A stretch of 11,485 nucleotides of DNA from JAMBLL01 sp036985935 (GTDB taxonomy: Bacteria > Actinomycetota > Acidimicrobiia > Spongiisociales > UBA5794), in assembly GCA_036985935.1 (NCBI GenBank), contig BTQP01000046.1, positions 1 through 11,485 of the forward strand, in the 5' to 3' direction. Shown here in pieces: positions 7,194-11,485 of this stretch (position 1 is the stretch's first letter; each line of letters opens with the position of its first letter). The translations under genes were made by a program, and so were the position numbers. The notes beneath the pieces were generated by a model. That model saw nothing but the letters and a program-made list of their open reading frames with translations. It was not told the origin of the DNA and searched no databases.

Positions 7194-8444
7194 TCACGCG
7201 TACGCGATCTTCTCGCCTTTTCCGATCGCAACGATGCCGGCGTCAGAGATGGTGAATTCCTCGCGGTCGCGCTCTTTGTCGACGCCGATCTCCCGGTTTC
7301 TCGGCACGACGATGTTCTTGTCGAGGATCGCGTTCTTGACGACGGCGCCTGCACAGATCGTGACGTCGTCGAAGAGGATCGCATTCTCTACAACAGCACC
7401 TGGTTCGATGCGAACGTTCGGTGAGATCACCGAGTGCTCGACAGAAGCACCGGTGATGATCGCACCCTTCGAAATGACCGAGTTCGCGACCCTGCCCGCC
7501 CCGAACTCGCCATGGGCGACGATCTTGGCCGGAGGAAGGGTGCGGTTCGATGTGAATACGGGCCACTCGTGGTTGTACAGGTTGAATATCGGGTGTGGAT
7601 CCACAAGATCCATGTTGGCCTCGTAATACGAGTCCAGACTCCCGACATCGCGCCAGTAGTGCCGGTCACGCGGAGTCTCGCCGGGGATCACATTGTTCGT
7701 GAAGTCGTACACATGGGCATCGCCCGATGAGACAAGTGCTGGGATCAGGTCTCCACCAATGTCGCGGCCCGAACGGTTGGATGCGGCGTCGGCGTTGAGT
7801 ATGTCCACGAGAACATCCGTGGTGAATATGTAGTTCCCCATCGACGCGAACACCTGGTGTGGCGCATCGGGGAGTCCCACTGCGCTTTCGGGTTTCTCCA
7901 AGAAAGCGGTGATTTCTGTCGACTGAACCGCCTTTTCGATGATTCCAAACTGTGATGCCTGTTCGATCGGGACGCGGATCCCTGCGACGGTCACGCCCGC
8001 ACCGCTCTCGATGTGGTGCCGCAGCATCTGGTTGGGATCCATCCGGTAGATGTGATCTGCACCGAACACGAATATGTACTTTGGCTTCTCATCCTCGATC
8101 AGATTCATGTTCTGGAAAAGAGCATCGGCCGAGCCTGCGAACCATTGAGGGCCTCTGCGCATCTGGGCGGGCACGGACGTGACGAAGTTGCCGAGGAAGG
8201 TCGACATGCGCCACGTCACCGAGATGTGCACGTCGAGGCTGTGGCTCTTGTATTGCGTGAGAACAACGATGCGCCGGAACCCACCATTTGCGAGGTTCGA
8301 TAGGGCGAAATCGATCAGACGGTATTGGCCACCGTGCGGAACGGCAGGTTTCGCACGAACCGCTGTTAACGGCATGAGTCTCTTGCCCATGCCTCCTGCC
8401 AACACAATCGACAAGACGCTTGGATCGATGCCCAGACGGTTCAT
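7194..8444 (-). CDS. glgC: Glucose-1-phosphate adenylyltransferase (ADP-glucose pyrophosphorylase)
   Basis: Makes ADP-glucose from ATP and glucose-1-phosphate, the committed and normally allosterically controlled step of bacterial glycogen synthesis. The start is the ATG at 8442-8444, giving 416 residues (family about 400-430). A longer open frame runs to 8558, but its first 38 codons lack family similarity and run into glgB, whereas the chosen ATG has GAGGA 7 nt upstream. Motifs are LAGGMGKRLMPLT near 15-27 (nucleotide loop), RAKPAVPHGG, FGADHIYRMD with catalytic Asp130, FLEKPE with Lys184 expected to bind glucose-1-phosphate, YWRDVGSLD, then a C-terminal left-handed beta-helix of hexapeptide-like repeats ending DKNIVVP...GVDKERDRE. 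It strongly resembles mycobacterial GlgC. It is transcribed leftward, divergent from glgB and convergent with glgA. Confidence 0.97.
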   Translation of the reverse strand: MNRLGIDPSVLSIVLAGGMGKRLMPLTAVRAKPAVPHGGQYRLIDFALSNLANGGFRRIVVLTQYKSHSLDVHISVTWRMSTFLGNFVTSVPAQMRRGPQWFAGSADALFQNMNLIEDEKPKYIFVFGADHIYRMDPNQMLRHHIESGAGVTVAGIRVPIEQASQFGIIEKAVQSTEITAFLEKPESAVGLPDAPHQVFASMGNYIFTTDVLVDILNADAASNRSGRDIGGDLIPALVSSGDAHVYDFTNNVIPGETPRDRHYWRDVGSLDSYYEANMDLVDPHPIFNLYNHEWPVFTSNRTLPPAKIVAHGEFGAGRVANSVISKGAIITGASVEHSVISPNVRIEPGAVVENAILFDDVTICAGAVVKNAILDKNIVVPRNREIGVDKERDREEFTISDAGIVAIGKGEKIAYA

Positions 8445-8451
8445 ACCAACA

Positions 8452-8456
8452 TCCTC
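8452..8456 (-). promoter_or_regulatory. Ribosome binding site of glgC
   Basis: On the minus strand GAGGA lies 7 nt before the ATG at 8444. It fixes the start codon against the longer open frame upstream. Confidence 0.75.
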
Positions 8457-8484
8457 ACACACTCGGATCGCGAAGGTTTCCGGC

Positions 8485-8490
8485 ATTGTA
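8485..8490 (-). promoter_or_regulatory. Candidate -10 element (TACAAT) for glgC
   Basis: Read on the minus strand, TACAAT is a one-mismatch -10 hexamer about 40 nt before the glgC ATG. It implies a transcript start near 8478 and a leader of about 34 nt that contains the GAGGA site. The -35 position at 16-18 nt spacing (around 8507-8514) does not resemble TTGACA, so an activator or alternative sigma factor may be needed. Confidence 0.5.
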
Positions 8491-8524
8491 CGCACCGCGA
8501 GACGGACCCATCGCAGCGTCGCGT

Positions 8525-8530
8525 TAAGTT
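8525..8530 (+). promoter_or_regulatory. Candidate -10 element (TAAGTT) for a leaderless glgB mRNA
   Basis: TAAGTT fits the TAnnnT core of a -10 element. A transcript starting 7 nt downstream would begin exactly at the GTG at 8537, giving a leaderless message, a common arrangement in Actinomycetota. This would explain why no Shine-Dalgarno sequence precedes glgB. The -35 region is poor. The first three bases also form the in-frame TAA that bounds the glgB frame. Confidence 0.4.
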
Positions 8531-10438
8531 GTGCGGGTGACAGCCCTACCAGCCCCATTTAGAGACGACGATCGTTGGTCCTTCAACGAGGGAACACATT
8601 CCACTTTGTATCGCGTCCTTGGCGCCCACCCGGACGCCTCTGGCACGACCTTTCGGGTATGGGCCCCTTCAGCCGCCAGGGTCGAGGTCATTGGAGATCG
8701 CCTGAGCTGGACGACAGGAATCGAGCTGATTCCGGACGAGTCAGGAGTGTGGGGTGGCCACATTGACGGATTCCGCAGCGGTGACGCGTATAAGTACCGG
8801 ATCACCAGCCCTGCGGGGGAGGTGTTCGAAAAGGCGGATCCGTTTGCATCGAAAGCGGAGGAGCCGCCACGCACTGCCTCCGTTGTCTGGGATCTCGATT
8901 TCGATTGGGGCGACGATGACTGGATGGCTCAGAGGGGTTCTCGCAACGGCCTGTCGGCACCGATCTCGATCTATGAAGTCCATCTCGGTTCCTGGCGCTA
9001 CGAACCCGGTGGTTACCGCGCGATTGCCAGGCAACTCGCCGACTACATCCGGGACCTCGGTTTCACTCATGTCGAGATCCTCCCGGTCATGGAGCACCCC
9101 TTCTACGGCTCGTGGGGATACCAGAGCACCGGCTACTTCGCGCCCACAGCACGGTTCGGCGACCCACAGGACTTCATGTTCCTCGTTGATCATCTCCATA
9201 GGTGTGGCATTGGGGTGCTGCTCGACTGGGTACCGTCGCATTTCCCTTCGGACGCACACGGTTTAGCTCTCTTCGACGGAACGCACCTGTACGAGCATGA
9301 AGACCCGAAGGAGGGTTACCACCCCGACTGGGACAGCCTCATCTTCAACTACGGTCGCCACGAGGTTCGAAGTTTTCTCCTGAGCAGCGCCATACATTGG
9401 CTCGATACGTATCACGCCGATGGAATACGGGTCGATGCCGTTGCGTCGATGCTGTACCGCGACTACTCCCGCAAGGCAGGAGAGTGGATCCCGAACGAAT
9501 TCGGCGGTCGAGAGAACCTCGAGGCGATCTCGTTTCTCCAGTTGCTCAACCATACGGCCTACGGGTCGTTTCCCGGGATCCAGATGTTCGCTGAAGAGTC
9601 AACTGCCTTTCCGCAGGTCACTGCCCCCGTGGAAAGTGGCGGTCTCGGTTTTGGCGAGAAGTGGGATATGGGTTGGATGAACGACACACTCAATTACATT
9701 CAACGGGATCCGATCCACCGAACGCATCATCACGATGAACTCAGCTTTCGTATGGACTATGCGTTCAACGAGAATTTCACGCTCCCGCTGTCCCACGATG
9801 AGGTTGTGCACGGCAAGGGATCGCTGCTGGCCAAACAGCCGGGGGATCGGTGGCAACAGCTCGCTGGTCTGCGGCTGTTGTACGGATACCAGTGGGCTCA
9901 GCCAGGAAAGAAGCTGCTGTTCATGGGTGGAGAGTTCGGTGTCCCCAATGAGTGGGACCACGAGCAGGAACTCGATTGGGCTCTGCTCGAAGACGACGGA
10001 CACGTTGGAGTCCAACGGTGGGTTGCGGATCTCAACGGCCTGCTGCGGTCTTCTGGCAGCCTCTCGGATCTCGACAACGACCCTTCTGGATTTCGTTGGG
10101 TGGTTGGAGACGATGCGACGAACAGCGTGTATGCCTTTCTCCGCTTCTCGAATGACATGGCTCCGATGTTGTTCGTCGCCAACTTCACACCCGTCGTGCG
10201 CAATAACTACCGAATCGGCGTGCCGGTGGGTGGCCTGTGGACTGAAGCCCTCAACAGCGATGATCTGAAATACAGCGGAAGCGGCATCCGCAACAACGAT
10301 GTAGTCGCCGATGAGATCTCAACCCACGGCTACGACCATTCCCTCGAACTCACGATCCCACCGCTAGCAGCCGCGTTCTTCGTGCCCGGTCCCCCTGAAG
10401 GGAGGACAAGAATCCTGCTCAGGCCCAATCAAGAATGA
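8531..10438 (+). CDS. glgB: 1,4-alpha-glucan branching enzyme (GH13_9), short form
   Basis: Cuts alpha-1,4 chains and rejoins them as alpha-1,6 branches on growing glycogen. It has 635 residues from GTG 8531, or 633 from the GTG at 8537, which may be the real start (see the -10 entry); an in-frame stop at 8525 rules out anything longer. The N-terminus goes straight into EGTHSTLYRVLGAHP and a CBM48 domain (TFRVWAPSAARVEV), so the extra N1 module of long GlgB proteins (about 730 residues) is missing. Catalytic motifs are DWVPSHF, GIRVDAVASMLYRDYSR with nucleophile Asp302, FAEEST with acid/base Glu355, and LPLSHDEVVHGKGS with Asp423 (numbered from 8531). The C-terminal beta domain is complete and ends VPGPPEGRTR. 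The last 20 nt overlap the end of tdh on the other strand. Confidence 0.97.
   Translation: MRVTALPAPFRDDDRWSFNEGTHSTLYRVLGAHPDASGTTFRVWAPSAARVEVIGDRLSWTTGIELIPDESGVWGGHIDGFRSGDAYKYRITSPAGEVFEKADPFASKAEEPPRTASVVWDLDFDWGDDDWMAQRGSRNGLSAPISIYEVHLGSWRYEPGGYRAIARQLADYIRDLGFTHVEILPVMEHPFYGSWGYQSTGYFAPTARFGDPQDFMFLVDHLHRCGIGVLLDWVPSHFPSDAHGLALFDGTHLYEHEDPKEGYHPDWDSLIFNYGRHEVRSFLLSSAIHWLDTYHADGIRVDAVASMLYRDYSRKAGEWIPNEFGGRENLEAISFLQLLNHTAYGSFPGIQMFAEESTAFPQVTAPVESGGLGFGEKWDMGWMNDTLNYIQRDPIHRTHHHDELSFRMDYAFNENFTLPLSHDEVVHGKGSLLAKQPGDRWQQLAGLRLLYGYQWAQPGKKLLFMGGEFGVPNEWDHEQELDWALLEDDGHVGVQRWVADLNGLLRSSGSLSDLDNDPSGFRWVVGDDATNSVYAFLRFSNDMAPMLFVANFTPVVRNNYRIGVPVGGLWTEALNSDDLKYSGSGIRNNDVVADEISTHGYDHSLELTIPPLAAAFFVPGPPEGRTRILLRPNQE
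10389..10407 (-). terminator. Weak hairpin just past the tdh stop, possible terminator
   Basis: GTCCCCC and GGG-A-GGAC flank a TGAA tetraloop, giving a 7-bp GC-rich stem with one bulged A. On the minus strand it begins 12 nt beyond the tdh stop codon, a good position to end a kbl-tdh transcript, and it lies inside the 3' end of glgB. Neither strand has a following T-run, so it is not a classical intrinsic terminator and may be fortuitous. Confidence 0.25.
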
Positions 10439-11444
10439 CCTTTCCGCACTCGCCTGAAGCCATGATGTCGAAGGCGTCCTGGAAATCCTCGACGGGGAAG
10501 TGGTGGGTGATCACCGGCGATACGTTGAGGCCGGTCTGGAGCATTGCGAGCATCTTGTACCACGTCTCGAACATGCGTCTCCCGTAGATGCCCTGGAGGG
10601 TCAAGCCCTTGAAAACGATGTCGTTCCAATCGATGGGTGCCTGCTTTGGAGGAATTCCGAGCAGTGCGATGTCGCCGCCATTGTCCATGTGCGTGATCAT
10701 GTCGTGCAGGGCGGCTTGCTGGCCCGACATCTCGAGACCGACGTCGAATCCTTCGATCATGCCAAGTTCGCTCATGGTTTCGTCGATGGAATCGGTGGTG
10801 ACGTTGAGTTCTCGGTCGGCACCCATATCTCTGGCGAGGTTGAGCCGGTAGTCGTTGACGTCGGTGACCACGACGTATCTCGCACCCACATGTCTGGCGA
10901 TTGCGACAGCCATGATGCCGATGGGGCCTGCCCCGGTAATGAGCACGTCCTCCCCGACGAGGTCGAAGTGCAGGGCTGTGTGCACGGCGTTTCCCAATGG
11001 ATCGAGTATCGCGGCGATGTCGTCGGATATGTCATCGGGAATCGGTTGAACGTTCGACCCGGGAATGACCAGGTATTCTGCAAACGCTCCGGGCCGGTCC
11101 ACACCGACCCCGACGGTATTGATGCAAAGATGGCGGCGGCCCGCCTGACAGTTACGACATCGGCCACAGACGATGTGTCCTTCCCCGGAGACGCGTTGGC
11201 CGATTGCCAACCCCCCTACCTCAGAACCGATCTCGGCGACGACTCCGACGTATTCGTGCCCGATCGCCATCGGCACAGGGATTGTCGACGCAGCCCAGTC
11301 ATCCCATGCAACGATGTGGAGGTCAGTTCCACATATCGAAGTCTTGGCGATCTTGATCAAGACGTCGTTGGGACCAACTGAAGGCTGTTCAATGTCTTGA
11401 AGCCAGATGCCGGGTTCCGGTGTGGCCTTGACGAGTGCTCTCAT
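10419..11444 (-). CDS. tdh: L-threonine 3-dehydrogenase (zinc, MDR family)
   Basis: Oxidises L-threonine with NAD+ to 2-amino-3-ketobutyrate, which Kbl then cleaves with CoA to glycine and acetyl-CoA. The 341 residues equal the length of E. coli Tdh, and I see close similarity to it along the whole chain. Catalytic zinc ligands and motifs are ICGTDLH with Cys38, and GHEYVG with His63-Glu64. The structural zinc site is Cys93, Cys96, Cys99 and Cys107 in VCGRCRNC...HLC. The Rossmann loop is GAGPIG at 171-176 with Asp195 at the expected NAD-specifying position. The Tdh-specific segment GRRMFETWYKM separates it from sorbitol and alcohol dehydrogenases. The ATG shares ATGA with the kbl stop upstream, so the two are co-transcribed and probably translationally coupled. 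Its 3' end overlaps glgB by 20 nt; there is no metabolic link to glycogen. Confidence 0.97.
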   Translation of the reverse strand: MRALVKATPEPGIWLQDIEQPSVGPNDVLIKIAKTSICGTDLHIVAWDDWAASTIPVPMAIGHEYVGVVAEIGSEVGGLAIGQRVSGEGHIVCGRCRNCQAGRRHLCINTVGVGVDRPGAFAEYLVIPGSNVQPIPDDISDDIAAILDPLGNAVHTALHFDLVGEDVLITGAGPIGIMAVAIARHVGARYVVVTDVNDYRLNLARDMGADRELNVTTDSIDETMSELGMIEGFDVGLEMSGQQAALHDMITHMDNGGDIALLGIPPKQAPIDWNDIVFKGLTLQGIYGRRMFETWYKMLAMLQTGLNVSPVITHHFPVEDFQDAFDIMASGECGKVILDWA

Positions 11445-11485
11445 CCGGCGATGACCCCCAACTGTGCACCTACTTTGGTGAAAGC
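11441..11485 (-). CDS. kbl: 2-amino-3-ketobutyrate CoA ligase (glycine C-acetyltransferase), C-terminal end only
   Basis: The minus strand from the right edge reads 14 codons, AFTKVGAQLGVIAG, then TGA at 11443-11441. This matches the C-terminus of the PLP enzyme Kbl (E. coli ends in a very similar AFT..G.QLGVI sequence), which completes threonine degradation by splitting 2-amino-3-ketobutyrate into glycine and acetyl-CoA. Its stop overlaps the tdh start as ATGA, the usual kbl-tdh order. Only the tail is in the window, so the call rests on this short match plus the tdh neighbour; the fit is good but the stretch is brief. Confidence 0.85.
   Translation of the reverse strand, partial: AFTKVGAQLGVIAG

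Noticed and set aside
7170..7204. Possible terminator in the glgA/glgC convergent gap (GCGTG...CACGC at 7184-7199, and the palindrome GCGTACGC)
   Set aside because: The stem is only 5 bp, there is no T-run, and it runs into the glgC coding end; too weak to call.
8445..8558. N-terminal extension of GlgC to 8558
   Set aside because: The 38 extra codons have no family similarity and would cross the divergent promoter region into glgB. The ATG at 8444 has a good GAGGA site.
10500..11381. Plus-strand open frame (293 codons) antisense to tdh
   Set aside because: tdh on the minus strand has full-length similarity and all zinc and NAD residues; the antisense reading has none.
1..11485. Search for an undescribed defence, mobile or biosynthetic system
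   Set aside because: Every substantial stretch is covered by a well-known housekeeping enzyme. No transposase, integrase, CRISPR repeat, tRNA or orphan gene was seen.

Overview
The window is a bacterial glycogen (alpha-glucan) metabolism locus followed by the start of a threonine-catabolism operon. The DNA is GC-rich by eye and densely packed. Three genes start with GTG, several junctions are 4-nt stop/start overlaps, and GlgC and GlgA resemble the actinobacterial forms. I infer an Actinomycetota member, possibly an Acidimicrobiia-like lineage. Phylum is moderately supported by recalled family sequence; anything finer is a guess.

Layout, left to right. A rightward operon starts beyond the left edge: malQ (N-terminus missing), glgP (after a 50-nt gap with its own ribosome binding site and a possible -10), glgX (overlaps glgP by 4 nt) and glgA (overlaps glgX by 4 nt). 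glgA converges on leftward glgC across a 24-nt gap. glgC and rightward glgB diverge from a shared intergenic region of about 86-92 nt that holds one candidate -10 for each gene. glgB converges with leftward tdh, and their 3' ends overlap by 20 nt. At the right edge the last 14 codons and stop of kbl precede tdh, again with an ATGA overlap.

How the genes work together. GlgC makes ADP-glucose, GlgA polymerises it into alpha-1,4-glucan and GlgB adds alpha-1,6 branches. GlgP shortens the outer chains to glucose-1-phosphate, GlgX removes the stubs it leaves, and MalQ disproportionates the released maltodextrins so that GlgP can use them. This is a complete classical glycogen cycle in one block, with the synthase gene at the end of the degradation operon and the other two synthesis genes on a divergent promoter region. 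Tdh and Kbl convert L-threonine to glycine and acetyl-CoA and are functionally separate.

I found no RNA genes, mobile elements, CRISPR arrays or prophage. No stretch over 300 bases lacks a gene. I see no undescribed system. The points worth checking are small: an 18-bp in-frame tandem repeat in malQ, a short GlgP, a possibly leaderless glgB start, and the shared glgC/glgB control region.
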